DNA of 16,492 bases from Tateyamaria sp. (lineage in GTDB: Bacteria; Pseudomonadota; Alphaproteobacteria; Rhodobacterales; Rhodobacteraceae), in assembly GCA_018668195.1 (NCBI GenBank), contig JABITU010000086.1, positions 1-16,492 on the forward strand, written 5' to 3'. The notes under the pieces are model-generated. The model made no database searches and was not told where the DNA came from. It saw only the letters and a program-made list of their open reading frames with translations. Positions 7,135 to 15,982 of this stretch are shown one piece after another (the first letter of the stretch is position 1; the number at the start of each line of letters is the position of its first letter). The position numbers and the translations under genes were made by a program.

Positions 7135-7869
7135 ATGAAAACCTCTCGCTGGATCAAAGGTTTGACCTTCGCGCTGTGCTGGGTCTTTTGCGCAAGTTCT
7201 GGCGTTGCAGCGCCGGTGCGCATCTTTGCTGCAGCCAGCCTTCAGGGGCCGTTGGATACCATTGTAAATAATTGGTCAGAGCATGTTGTTATCAGCTACG
7301 CAGGCAGTGGAACTCTTGCGCGGCAGATCAGCCAAGGTGCGGCCGCCGACGTTGTAATCCTGGCAAATACGGTCTGGATGAATTGGCTAGTGGATCGCGG
7401 CGATATCGCACGCCCAGTGACCGACATCGTTTCAAACCAGCTCGTTCTGATTGGCCCTGCATCTGCGCTGGCCTTGCCAAACCCTGATCCGCAAGCCCTG
7501 CTTGATAGGCTGGCAGGAAGCCGCCTTGCAATGGGGCAGCATCTGTCGGTGCCCGCTGGAATCTACGCCCAAGCCTGGCTAGATCATATTGACGCTTGGG
7601 CCATTATGCGTCCACATCTTGCCGAAACCGACAACGTGCGCGCCGCACTTTCCCTTGTGGCACGGGGCGAAGTGCCACTTGGTGTCGTTTATGCATCCGA
7701 TGCGTTCGCAGACGCGCGCGTATCTGTGCTCTGGGCGATCCCTGACGATCATCACCCGACAATCCGCTACCCCGCCGCAGCACTCACAGATTCGGGCGCC
7801 GAATTCCTCGCCTATCTTAGCACCCGCACAGACGCCTTTGTCGCCGCCGGGTTCACGGCGCTGCCATGA
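7135..7869 (+). CDS. modA: Molybdate ABC transporter substrate-binding protein
   Basis: This is the periplasmic binding protein that captures molybdate (or tungstate) for ModBC. It has 244 aa including a signal peptide: basic start MKTSRWIKG, hydrophobic core LTFALCWVFCASSGVA and likely cleavage near A25/A26. Oxyanion-contact motifs match ModA: AAASL with S35, YAGSGTLARQI with S58, and GVVYASDA with Y186. I chose the ATG at 7135 because it puts the charged signal-peptide start at residue 1. An in-frame ATG at 7078 would add 19 residues ahead of it. Neither start has a strong Shine-Dalgarno. The stop overlaps the modB start as ATGA, so the three genes form one translationally coupled operon. 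The AT-rich leader is described separately. Confidence 0.93.
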   Translation: MKTSRWIKGLTFALCWVFCASSGVAAPVRIFAAASLQGPLDTIVNNWSEHVVISYAGSGTLARQISQGAAADVVILANTVWMNWLVDRGDIARPVTDIVSNQLVLIGPASALALPNPDPQALLDRLAGSRLAMGQHLSVPAGIYAQAWLDHIDAWAIMRPHLAETDNVRAALSLVARGEVPLGVVYASDAFADARVSVLWAIPDDHHPTIRYPAAALTDSGAEFLAYLSTRTDAFVAAGFTALP

Positions 7870-8558
7870 TGCTGGAACCCGCCGGATGGGAGGCCCTGCA
7901 CCTTTCGCTTCTCGTCGGGGTCACCGCGACGGCACTGGCCTTACCGCTGGCGATCTGGGTTGCCTGGCTTTTGGCGCGACGGGACTTTTGGGGCAAGGCG
8001 GCGCTGAATGCGTTTGTGCACTTGCCTTTGGTTCTTCCCCCCGTTGTTACCGGCTATTTGCTACTGATTGCATTCGGGCGCACTGGCCCAGTCGGCCGGT
8101 TTCTTGAGGAAACGCTCGGGCTTGTATTCGCCTTTCGCTGGACCGGTGCGGTATTGGCCGCGATTGTCATGGGCTTTCCATTGATGGTGCGCGCGATACG
8201 CCTCGCCATTGAAGCGGTCGACCCCAAGCTGGAAGAGGCCGCACGCACGCTCGGCGCGCCCGAGTGGGCGGTTTTTCGCACTGTGACCTTGCCACTGATC
8301 TTACCGGGCATTCTTGCTGGCGGGGTCATGGGCTTTGCCAAGGCTATCGGCGAATTTGGCGCAACGATCACATTTGTTGCCAATATTCCTGGCGAAACTC
8401 AGACGCTGCCCTCTGCCATTTATGTTTTATTGCAGGTGCCCGGCGGAGAAGACGCAGCGCTACGTCTTGTGCTGTGGGCCTGCGTTCTTGCGCTTGGCGC
8501 CGTAGTCCTGTCAGAATGGCTGGCCCGACGGGTCGCCGCGCGGATTGCAGGCACATGA
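7866..8558 (+). CDS. modB: Molybdate ABC transporter permease
   Basis: The inner-membrane channel subunit for molybdate uptake, 230 aa, the usual ModB size. About five hydrophobic segments are visible, around residues 10-37, 50-70, 88-110, 145-168 and 200-218. The cytoplasmic coupling (EAA) loop reads EEAARTLGAPEWAVFRTVTLPLILPGI (123-149, key residues E123-A126 and G130), which docks on ModC. IGEFGATITF and ETQTLPSAIY are typical of ModB/CysU-type permeases. Its ATG overlaps the modA stop by the ATGA arrangement, and its own stop overlaps modC the same way. Confidence 0.95.
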   Translation: MMLEPAGWEALHLSLLVGVTATALALPLAIWVAWLLARRDFWGKAALNAFVHLPLVLPPVVTGYLLLIAFGRTGPVGRFLEETLGLVFAFRWTGAVLAAIVMGFPLMVRAIRLAIEAVDPKLEEAARTLGAPEWAVFRTVTLPLILPGILAGGVMGFAKAIGEFGATITFVANIPGETQTLPSAIYVLLQVPGGEDAALRLVLWACVLALGAVVLSEWLARRVAARIAGT

Positions 8559-9634
8559 CGCTCTTGGTCGCAATGACACACCGGGCCGGTGATCTGACGC
8601 TCGACGTTCAGTTTGAAGCGGGGCCCGGCGTTACAGCGCTGTTTGGGCGTTCTGGTGCCGGCAAGACGACAATCGTGAACGCTGTTGCGGGATTGTTGCG
8701 GCCTGATCACGCCGAGATTTCGCTAAATGGGACAGTTTTCAACAGCGCTCGAACCTGCCTTGCTCCTCATAAGCGCCGCGTCGGCTATGTATTTCAGGAT
8801 GCGCGGCTTTTCCCACACCTGACCGTCGCACAGAACCTTGATTATGCGACTCGCTTTGGGGCCAAGCCCAAGGTGCGTGACAACATCATCGAGATGCTGG
8901 ACATCGCTGGGCTTTTGGCACGTCGACCTGCCTCGCTGTCGGGCGGCGAGCGGCAAAGGGTAGCTCTGGGCCGTGCACTTTTGGCTGCGCCTGAACTTTT
9001 GCTAATGGACGAGCCGCTCGCCGCGCTTGATGGTCCACGCAAGGCAGAAATCCTACCCTATCTGGAACGGCTTAAATCCGAGGCAGCAGTGCCGATCCTT
9101 TATGTGTCTCACGCAGTAGACGAGGTCGCGCGGCTGGCCGATCACATGGTGCTGCTGTCGGGCGGGCAGATTGTGCGACAAGGCCCGCTGTTCGACGTTA
9201 TGGCAGATCCAGCTGCTATACCGCTTTTGGGCGTGCGCGAGGCAGGCGCAGTCCTGCGCGGCACAGTCGTCAAACACGGCGCTGACGGGCTGAGCACTTT
9301 GCAGCTGGCGGCGGGGCCCATCCAGCTACTGGGCGTATTGGCCCCAGTCGGCGCAGAAATCCGGCTGCGCGTGCTTGCTCAGGATGTTCTGTTATCACTG
9401 GAACGGCCCACTGGTCTGAGCGCACAAAACATACTGCCAGTCACAGTCACCTCAATCCGGACTGGCGACGGGCCAGGAGCAGCAATTGCGCTGAACGCAG
9501 AAGGCGACGCGCTGTTGTCGCGCGTGACGGCGCGCGCGGTGTCGTCCATGGGTCTTCACCAAGGCCAACAGCTCTTTGCAATCCTCAAGGCCACATCCGT
9601 TGCGCAGTCAGCCATTTCTGCGCAACCGGGCTAG
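8555..9634 (+). CDS. modC: Molybdate ABC transporter ATPase with C-terminal Mop/TOBE domain
   Basis: The cytoplasmic ATPase that powers ModB, 359 aa, typical for ModC. Motifs are Walker A GRSGAGKTT (31-39), Q-loop Q81, signature LSGGE (128-132), Walker B LLLMDEP (148-154) and switch histidine H186 in YVSHAVDEV. The C-terminal region, about 289-348, fits the molybdate-binding Mop (TOBE) domain, which in this family can allow feedback by intracellular molybdate. I chose the ATG at 8555, which overlaps the modB stop as ATGA; the frame is open further upstream but that would run deep into modB. Its TAG (9632-9634) lies in the palindrome CTAG shared with the stop of the convergent EcsC gene. No separate terminator is visible. 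Confidence 0.95.
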   Translation: MTLLVAMTHRAGDLTLDVQFEAGPGVTALFGRSGAGKTTIVNAVAGLLRPDHAEISLNGTVFNSARTCLAPHKRRVGYVFQDARLFPHLTVAQNLDYATRFGAKPKVRDNIIEMLDIAGLLARRPASLSGGERQRVALGRALLAAPELLLMDEPLAALDGPRKAEILPYLERLKSEAAVPILYVSHAVDEVARLADHMVLLSGGQIVRQGPLFDVMADPAAIPLLGVREAGAVLRGTVVKHGADGLSTLQLAAGPIQLLGVLAPVGAEIRLRVLAQDVLLSLERPTGLSAQNILPVTVTSIRTGDGPGAAIALNAEGDALLSRVTARAVSSMGLHQGQQLFAILKATSVAQSAISAQPG

Positions 9635-10386
9635 CGCAAGCCGCGCATCTGCTCGCGCAAACGCTCAATCATTTCATCGTGGGGCACTTCCGCCTCGATG
9701 GCCAGTCGGCGCAAGCCAAAATGCACATGGGCCATATCAGTGTAATAACTGGTGTAGGCATAGTTGGTGGCGGCTCCCACCACGGCCCCTAGAATTGGCA
9801 CAGCCTGAGCAGACAGTTTTTGGCCCATCACCACAGCAAGACGCGGGGCAACACGGGCGATGACCGCCTGCATCGCCGTTCCAGTTAATGCCAACCGCGC
9901 CGACAAAAATGCAATGTCGCTGCCGTCATCATGGTCGAGTGGTCCTGCCGCTGCAAACACTTGAACGCAATCAAAGCGAACCGACTCCGTCGTCGGATCG
10001 AACCCGTGCTCGGCAGCAACGCCCTCGATCACCCGCAACAGCAAGGTCGTTGTCACTGGTAGCTCAGCCAGTGCCGTCGGCAGGCCACCAAGACCGCCAG
10101 CCGCCCCCATCGCAGTGCCGACCGCAGTGTTCAGCCACTCAGCCTGATCTGGAACCCATGCGCGCGACCGGCTGGCAGCATTCAGAGCTTGCACTAATGC
10201 TGCCAGCGTGGCGACATTCAACTTTTCCGATACAGGCGTCGGCAAGCGGTCGAGCAAATTGTCAGCCCGTGTGCCCAATAGGTTCAGGACCTGAATGCCC
10301 AAGCCTCCCGCCGCCTTGTACCGCGCGGCGATGCGCGCAAGCTCGGTGTTGGGGTCGATCGGCGGCGGTACAACAATTTCAGTCAT
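9631..10386 (-). CDS. EcsC family protein
   Basis: A 251-aa protein of the EcsC family, named after the third gene of the Bacillus ecs operon; the biochemical role in proteobacteria is not established. It shows the characteristic small-residue-rich hydrophobic stretches GTAMGAAGGLGGLPTALAEL (90-109) and AVPILGAVVGAATNYAYTSY (195-214), and the closing HVHFGLRRLAIE, features I associate with this family. It may associate with the membrane. The ATG at 10386 (MTEIVVPPP) is preferred over the longer open frame, which would overlap the upstream GNAT gene. No Shine-Dalgarno is visible before it. It follows the GNAT gene after 32 bases. Its stop codon (TAG on the minus strand, 9633-9631) overlaps the modC stop. 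Confidence 0.85.
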   Translation of the reverse strand: MTEIVVPPPIDPNTELARIAARYKAAGGLGIQVLNLLGTRADNLLDRLPTPVSEKLNVATLAALVQALNAASRSRAWVPDQAEWLNTAVGTAMGAAGGLGGLPTALAELPVTTTLLLRVIEGVAAEHGFDPTTESVRFDCVQVFAAAGPLDHDDGSDIAFLSARLALTGTAMQAVIARVAPRLAVVMGQKLSAQAVPILGAVVGAATNYAYTSYYTDMAHVHFGLRRLAIEAEVPHDEMIERLREQMRGLR

Positions 10387-10418
10387 AGGATTACAAGTGG
10401 AGGGGATCGCACATCTTT

Positions 10419-10904
10419 TCAACCCAGCCGCGCGACATCGCCTGTCACACCGTCCCAGCCACCGCGGCGCATCGCGCGACCCAGAACACGGTCTGGGTTG
10501 GTTGGCGGGGGCATGACGACTCCATCCAGCTGTTCGAATCCAAAGCGTCTGTAATAAGGTGCATCGCCCACAAGCATCACCCGCGACCAACCCAGCGGTT
10601 CAGCTACGGCCAGCGATGTCTCTATCAACTGCCGCCCAAGCCCCTCGCCCTGCCGTGTCGGATGCACCGCTACAGGCCCCAGCAACAAGGCCTGCTTGCT
10701 GCCAATCCGCACAGGCCAATAGCGGATCGCCCCTGCAAGGATCCCGTCGCCGTCTCGTGCCACATGGCTCAGACCCACTTCGGGCGGCACTCCGTCGCGC
10801 AAGCGGTAGGACGACAACGCCTCGCGCCCAGGCGCAAAGCAAAGGTCATAAAGAGCCTCCACTTCCCACCAGTCATTCTGGATCTCGCGTTTCAGGTGGT
10901 ACAT
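10419..10904 (-). CDS. GNAT family N-acetyltransferase (YhbS-like)
   Basis: A 161-aa acetyl-CoA-dependent acyltransferase of the GNAT fold; the acceptor is unknown. The acetyl-CoA-binding motif A is VAVHPTRQGEGLGRQLIETSL (78-98), with the R/Q-x-x-G-x-G core at about 84-90. GDAPYYRRFGF (113-123) is the motif B region typical of YhbS-type (COG3153) proteins. The ATG at 10904 gives a normal GNAT start (MYHLKREIQNDWWEVEALYD). The frame is open 41 codons further upstream, but that would overlap the divergent flavin-reductase gene. No Shine-Dalgarno is visible, so leaderless translation is possible. It is 84 bases from the divergent neighbour and probably co-transcribed with the EcsC gene. Confidence 0.88.
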   Translation of the reverse strand: MYHLKREIQNDWWEVEALYDLCFAPGREALSSYRLRDGVPPEVGLSHVARDGDGILAGAIRYWPVRIGSKQALLLGPVAVHPTRQGEGLGRQLIETSLAVAEPLGWSRVMLVGDAPYYRRFGFEQLDGVVMPPPTNPDRVLGRAMRRGGWDGVTGDVARLG

Positions 10905-10988
10905 CAGGGCAAGGCTTTTGTCGTCTGGACTGGCCTCTGGACTAGCATGGAGGTAATGCTGTGGCAAACCACCAAATCCGGAGCTAAA

Positions 10989-11594
10989 ATGTTCTACCGT
11001 CCTACCGATGGCCACGGCCTTCCGCATAACCCGTTCAACGCCATTATCACGCCTCGCCCTATTGGCTGGATCTCAACACGCGGCGCAAACGGCTCTGACA
11101 ATCTCGCCCCCTACTCCTTTTTCAACGGAGTGGCCTATGTGCCGCCACAGGTCATGTTTGCCTCAACCGGATCAAAAGAGGACCGCGACGGCACAAAGGA
11201 CAGTGTCTCTAACATCCGCGAAACGGGTGTGTTTTGCGTGAATGTGGTGGAATACGCGATGAAGGACGAAATGAACCAGACCTCTGGCCCATGGGAGGCT
11301 GCAACCGACGAATTCGCGCTCGCCAACATCCAAAAGGCCGAATGCTCAGAGATCGCTTGCCCCCGTATCGAAGGCGCACCAGCCACGATGGAGTGCCGCT
11401 TGACCCAAATGGTCAAAATCGAGGGAGAGGCAAACTATGTTGTGTTCGGCGAAGTCATCGGCATCCACCTGCGCGACGATTGCATTGTCGACGGCATCTT
11501 TGATGTGCTGCGCTTCAACCCTCTGACCCGTTTAGGCTATCGCGATTATTCGGTCGTACGCGAAAAGTTTAGCCTAAAACGACCCGGAGAGTGA
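10989..11594 (+). CDS. Flavin reductase-like FMN-binding protein
   Basis: A 201-aa cytoplasmic protein of the flavin reductase-like/FMN-binding split-barrel family (DIM6/NTAB type). Members reduce flavins with NAD(P)H or act as flavoprotein oxidoreductases; the partner here is unknown. Family features are FNAIITPRPIGWIST (16-30) and the FMN-contact segment NLAPYSFFNGVAYVPPQVMF (38-57). Also typical are VVFGEVIGIH (151-160) and the C-terminal LGYRDYSVV (182-190). I chose the ATG at 10989, which has GGAG about six bases upstream; the longer open frame to the left runs through the divergent GNAT gene. No monooxygenase partner is adjacent. Confidence 0.92.
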   Translation: MFYRPTDGHGLPHNPFNAIITPRPIGWISTRGANGSDNLAPYSFFNGVAYVPPQVMFASTGSKEDRDGTKDSVSNIRETGVFCVNVVEYAMKDEMNQTSGPWEAATDEFALANIQKAECSEIACPRIEGAPATMECRLTQMVKIEGEANYVVFGEVIGIHLRDDCIVDGIFDVLRFNPLTRLGYRDYSVVREKFSLKRPGE

Positions 11595-11599
11595 CGACC

Positions 11600-11624
11600 G
11601 CGCATATGTCCAAGCGACATGCGC
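11600..11624. repeat. Hairpin after the flavin reductase gene
   Basis: GCGCATATGTC (11600-11610) and GACATGCGC (11616-11624) form a stem of nine pairs with a two-base bulge and a five-base loop. It lies just after the TGA at 11594 and between convergent genes. Only four T residues follow, ten or so bases later. It may aid termination or protect the 3' end, but it is not a convincing intrinsic terminator. Confidence 0.3.
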
Positions 11625-11667
11625 TCGAGCCATTTTGTGCAATTTCCCAGCGGCCGTTTTCCGCCCC

Positions 11668-13299
11668 TCAGTGGCCGCCCAAGATACCCGTGCGCACGTT
11701 GTAATCTGTGGCGATCTCGTAGTCGGGATCGTCATCACTGTCGATCATCAAGTGACCAGCATTCGTAAGCAAACGGTGGCAATCGCGGGTCAGATGGCGC
11801 AGCTGTACCTGCTTACCGACACCCTTATATTTCGATGCCAACGCCTCGATTGCCTGCAAAGCAGACTGATCGACCACACGGCTATCAGCAAAGTCCACGA
11901 TCACTTGCGATGGGTCATTCTCTACTTCGAACATTTCGATAAACCCGCTGGCCGAGCCAAAGAACAATGGCCCTTGGACCTGATATACTTTTGCCCCCTC
12001 AGGCGTTTCATATGACTTTGCGTGGATGCGTCGCGCATTGTTCCATGCATAGGCCAGCGCAGAGACAATCACACCCACGACCACCGCAACAGCCAAGTCT
12101 TCCATAACTGTCACGACGGTCACAAGTACGATCACGAACGCGTCCGTCAAAGGCACCTTCCGCAAGATTTTCAAACTGTTCCAGGCGAATGTGCCGATAA
12201 CGACCATGAACATTACGCCGACCAGTGCCGCGAGTGGAATCAGCTCGATCACACTGGACCCAACAAGAATGAATGCGAGCAAGAATAAAGCCGCAGCGAT
12301 ACCGGCGATCCGGGTCCGGCCGCCTGATTTGACGTTGATCATGGACTGACCAATCATCGCGCACCCGCCCATGCCGCCAAAGAAACCCGTTGCCGTGTTG
12401 GCGACGCCCTGTGCAATGCATTCCTGCGATGCGCCGCCCCGCTGACCTGTCAAATCACCAACCAGATTAAGCGTCAGTAGGCTTTCGATCAGGCCAATGG
12501 CCGCGAGAATAACAGCGTAAGGCAATATGATCTCAAGCGTTTCCCATGTCAGTGGGACCATTGGAATGTGGAACAAGGGCAGACCGCCTTCGATGCTGGC
12601 CAGATCGCCCACGCGCGGCACATCCAACCCAAATCCAATCACCACTGCAGCAACAATCCCGATGCCTGCCAGCGGGGCTGGAAACGCCTTTGTGATGCGC
12701 GGTGCAACCCAGATGATTGCCATCGTCGCACCCACAAGCACCAACATCAGGATCAAAGGTGTCCCGCTAAGCCAGTCGCCTCCTGCCATGCCATGGCCAG
12801 ACGCCTCGGCACTGCCCGGCACCTTGAATTGGGTCAGTTGAGCCAAAAAGATCACAATGGCCAGCCCGTTGACAAAACCAAGCATCACAGGGTGTGGTAC
12901 CAGCCGGATAAACTTACCCCACTGCATGACACCTGCAAACACTTGCAGTAGCCCCATCAAAACAACCGTCGCAAATAGATACTCAACACCATGCTGGGCA
13001 ACAAGTGCCACCATCACCACCGCAAGCGCGCCCGTCGCACCAGAAATCATGCCTGGACGGCCACCGAATACAGCAGTGATCAGACCGACCATGAACGCCG
13101 CATACAGTCCAACCAAAGGGTGCACTCCGGCGACAAAGGCAAAGGCCACTGCCTCAGGCACAAGAGCCAGTGCCACGGTCAGCCCGGACAACAGTTCCGT
13201 CTGAATTTGACCTGGCGTCAGCTTTACCTGCCCTGGCGAGATCGAAAAATCGCCAAACCGTGTCTTGGTACGCATGTTCGAGAAGTCGAAAAAGGCCAT
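11668..13299 (-). CDS. SulP family inorganic anion transporter with STAS domain
   Basis: A 543-aa inner-membrane transporter of the SulP/SLC26 family. Members carry sulfate, bicarbonate or other anions, usually with H+ or Na+. The membrane core spans roughly residues 35-420 with many hydrophobic helices. TVALALVPEAVAFAFVAGV (41-59) matches the conserved SulP substrate-site region, and TGQRGGASQECIAQGVANTATGFFGGMGG (284-312) the second family signature. A C-terminal cytoplasmic STAS domain covers about 436-525 (VIVDFADSRVVDQSALQAIEAL). Length and organisation resemble BicA-type bicarbonate carriers as much as sulfate permeases, so the substrate is open. The ATG at 13299 has CGGAG about six bases upstream. 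The frame is open much further upstream, but that segment lacks SulP features. It is divergent from mtnP across 439 bases. Confidence 0.94.
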   Translation of the reverse strand: MAFFDFSNMRTKTRFGDFSISPGQVKLTPGQIQTELLSGLTVALALVPEAVAFAFVAGVHPLVGLYAAFMVGLITAVFGGRPGMISGATGALAVVMVALVAQHGVEYLFATVVLMGLLQVFAGVMQWGKFIRLVPHPVMLGFVNGLAIVIFLAQLTQFKVPGSAEASGHGMAGGDWLSGTPLILMLVLVGATMAIIWVAPRITKAFPAPLAGIGIVAAVVIGFGLDVPRVGDLASIEGGLPLFHIPMVPLTWETLEIILPYAVILAAIGLIESLLTLNLVGDLTGQRGGASQECIAQGVANTATGFFGGMGGCAMIGQSMINVKSGGRTRIAGIAAALFLLAFILVGSSVIELIPLAALVGVMFMVVIGTFAWNSLKILRKVPLTDAFVIVLVTVVTVMEDLAVAVVVGVIVSALAYAWNNARRIHAKSYETPEGAKVYQVQGPLFFGSASGFIEMFEVENDPSQVIVDFADSRVVDQSALQAIEALASKYKGVGKQVQLRHLTRDCHRLLTNAGHLMIDSDDDPDYEIATDYNVRTGILGGH

Positions 13300-13738
13300 A
13301 TCGGCTCCGTCTATGTAATTGTTGCTGCGGACTAACCCATCTAGGTCGCAATGACCATGGGGCGCTGTCCAATGACAATATTTGCATAATAAGTAGCAGA
13401 AGAGGGTCATAAGTCCCGGTCTACTTTGGCATACAGCAAGCGTTGTTGCTGCGCCTTGACACTGCTGTTGGCGGCACAAAAACACAAACTTTGGGCTTGG
13501 ATTTCCAGCCATGATCCTTTTCGACAAGACACGGTAACGCGCGACGATGTGAACGAAAGATACCCAAGACAACCAAACCAAACATTTGTCCAAACCGCTG
13601 CGATATCTGACAGTTCTGCCTGACTTGCGCTTTGTTTCTCGCGGGGGCTGTACAGTCCGCGCGCGCGTCATATACAATTTAGGTAAAGGCTTTTGTTGAC
13701 CGACACGCCCCGGCAACACAACAACAATGAGGCACCGC
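13300..13738. other. Divergent intergenic region between the SulP gene and mtnP
   Basis: No gene is supported. It must hold the promoters of the leftward SulP gene and the rightward mtnP. TATACAAT (13671-13678) is a plausible -10 element for mtnP, but the sequence 17 bases upstream is a poor -35. A perfect TTGACA at 13456-13461 lacks a matching -10. A small 6-bp hairpin (CAGCAA 13434-13439 with TTGCTG 13446-13451) is present. A short TTG-initiated open frame at 13426-13623 has no codon or similarity support. The region is long for a simple divergent promoter, so a small RNA or unusual regulation is possible but not shown. Confidence 0.4.
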
Positions 13739-14611
<873 letters not shown>

Positions 14612-14625
14612 CGGAAAACACTGCG

Positions 14626-15603
14626 TCAGCCTAACGGCTGGGATGTTCTGATGTGCCGCGCGATCAGTTGTTTTTGTTTTCTTCCTGTCGGCACAGGACG
14701 CGCCGGCCTTGGGGTGAAATTCACATCGGCGACCTGTGGAAAGATTGCCAAAATTTCCTCTCGGGCCTCAGGGCTCAGAGATTTCAACGCTTCCGGGCCA
14801 GTGAACAAACTTTCGGTTGGTGCACCTTCGGCGAATATCACCTCGTGTTCATCAAAAAGCAGGTGAAAATATTCCACGTCATTAACGTCTTCATCAATGA
14901 AGACACCCGGCAATTCGGTGAGCCTTATCGCCGGGATCAGCACTTCGTTTTGCCCAAACATGCGTTCTGATATCTTTGATGATACAAGCATCCGGTGCTG
15001 ACGCGACACAAGCAGATCCCGGGCAGGCAGATCATTGCCCAAAGCACCAGCCAGAATGCGAACGGGCCGCAGATTAGGGTCGGCGAGCAGATCGTCTGCG
15101 GAAAACTGGCTGCGCATCACTTTACGAAGGGTCAGATCCTTGCCGTTATGGCCAAATACGATATTCCCTTCGCGCATATCTTCAACCGAGCGCGATCCGT
15201 TAGGCGTTTGGATATAGGTGCCGCGCGCGAAGCACGTTGGGGCCAAGTTGCTAACAGGCATTCTTTCAAAAATATCGCTAACTGTGCCAGCTACAAAAGT
15301 TGCCCCCTCCTGCAGCACAGTTCCATCGCTGGGTGTAAAAATAATCTCGCCACCCTCCGGATACAAAGTATATCCGTCGATGATCACTCGACTGCCATCT
15401 ACAAGGTCTACTGTGATTGACGCTGGGTAGCTGTCCAGCGTATTTTTGCCGTCAATAGTATCTATAATTTGTCCGGGTCGGGACGCGATTAAACCGTCTT
15501 CGTCACCATCAACAATATCGTACCTGACCAGTTCTAGAACGTCACCAACATTAGCTGCTGAGGGGTCAACCAACCAAAACTGATCAACATACGTTTTCGC
15601 CAT
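14626..15603 (-). CDS. Hint domain-containing protein (hedgehog/intein-like, Hint_2 type)
   Basis: A 325-aa protein with a Hint autoprocessing-type domain at about residues 122-270. The presumed nucleophile is C124 in PTCFARGTYIQTPNG; the second block is ARDLLVSRQHRMLV with H203; the closing block is VEYFHLLFDEHEVIFAEGAPTES with H247 and H253. These blocks match the family common in Rhodobacteraceae. The acidic N-terminal 120 residues (IVDGDEDGLIA, VDLVDGSRVIIDGYTLYPEGG) look like a beta-rich extracellular module without a classical signal peptide; the C-terminal tail from about 295 is basic and proline-rich. There is no intein-style C-terminal Asn, so protein splicing is unlikely; self-cleavage or ester formation is inference. 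A Shine-Dalgarno with 11 of 12 matches precedes the ATG at 15603. The gene is monocistronic and convergent with mtnP. Confidence 0.9.
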   Translation of the reverse strand: MAKTYVDQFWLVDPSAANVGDVLELVRYDIVDGDEDGLIASRPGQIIDTIDGKNTLDSYPASITVDLVDGSRVIIDGYTLYPEGGEIIFTPSDGTVLQEGATFVAGTVSDIFERMPVSNLAPTCFARGTYIQTPNGSRSVEDMREGNIVFGHNGKDLTLRKVMRSQFSADDLLADPNLRPVRILAGALGNDLPARDLLVSRQHRMLVSSKISERMFGQNEVLIPAIRLTELPGVFIDEDVNDVEYFHLLFDEHEVIFAEGAPTESLFTGPEALKSLSPEAREEILAIFPQVADVNFTPRPARPVPTGRKQKQLIARHIRTSQPLG

Positions 15604-15608
15604 TTTTC

Positions 15609-15620
15609 ATCACCCCCTTT
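15609..15620 (-). promoter_or_regulatory. Near-perfect Shine-Dalgarno of the Hint gene
   Basis: The minus strand reads AAAGGGGGTGAT five bases before the ATG at 15603. The expected complement of the 16S rRNA 3' end is AAAGGAGGTGAT, so 11 of 12 bases match. This is by far the strongest ribosome binding site in the window and fixes the start codon. It predicts efficient translation. Confidence 0.85.
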
Positions 15621-15948
15621 GTTTCATACTGTGCTTCAGGATTGGCGTTAGCCGTGTCGCAACCCCACTTTTTGCAGGTCATTTTCGGTTTGTCGTGCGC
15701 AGCTGCTACATCTGGAATCCTAAATCAGGCACAACGCGCACATCGAAACCAACGTACCCATTGTTTTCAACGCAGACAAAAACACCAATCACAGCGTCTG
15801 TGGTGGTCAGCACACATTTAATTAATTAAGTACAAATTCGGCGAGCACAGGCAGTAAAGTTGCGCGTTTCTTTTTGGCGCAATACGGCACAAAATTGGCG
15901 TATTAAGATATATGCTTGATAGCTTTTGTTCTATCGTGTTCCCTTTGT

Positions 15949-15982
15949 CGGAAATTTTTCCAAAGGTAGTAGGAAAATTTCG
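15949..15982. repeat. Bulged AT-rich inverted repeat
   Basis: CGGAAATTTTTCC (15949-15961) and GGAAAATTTCG (15972-15982) pair over 11 bases if one G and one T bulge in the left arm, around a ten-base loop. No T run follows on either strand. It could be a regulator site or RNA structure about 350 bases upstream of the Hint gene. The function is unknown. Confidence 0.35.

Noticed and set aside
8264..8554. N-terminal extension of the modC reading frame inside modB
   Set aside because: It is the out-of-frame shadow of modB; the ATGA overlap at 8555 gives a normal ModC N-terminus.
10387..10590. N-terminal extension of the EcsC gene (68 more codons in an open frame)
   Set aside because: It overlaps the well-supported GNAT gene on the same strand, is rich in Arg and Cys as expected of an out-of-frame reading, and the family start is near the MTEIVV methionine.
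13456..13461. Perfect TTGACA as a -35 element
   Set aside because: No TATAAT-like sequence lies 16-19 bases downstream; the bases there are AAAAC-like. It is probably chance.
13426..13623. 65-codon open frame upstream of mtnP on the + strand
   Set aside because: It starts with TTG without a ribosome binding site, has a composition unlike the real genes, shows no recognisable motif, and occupies a promoter region.
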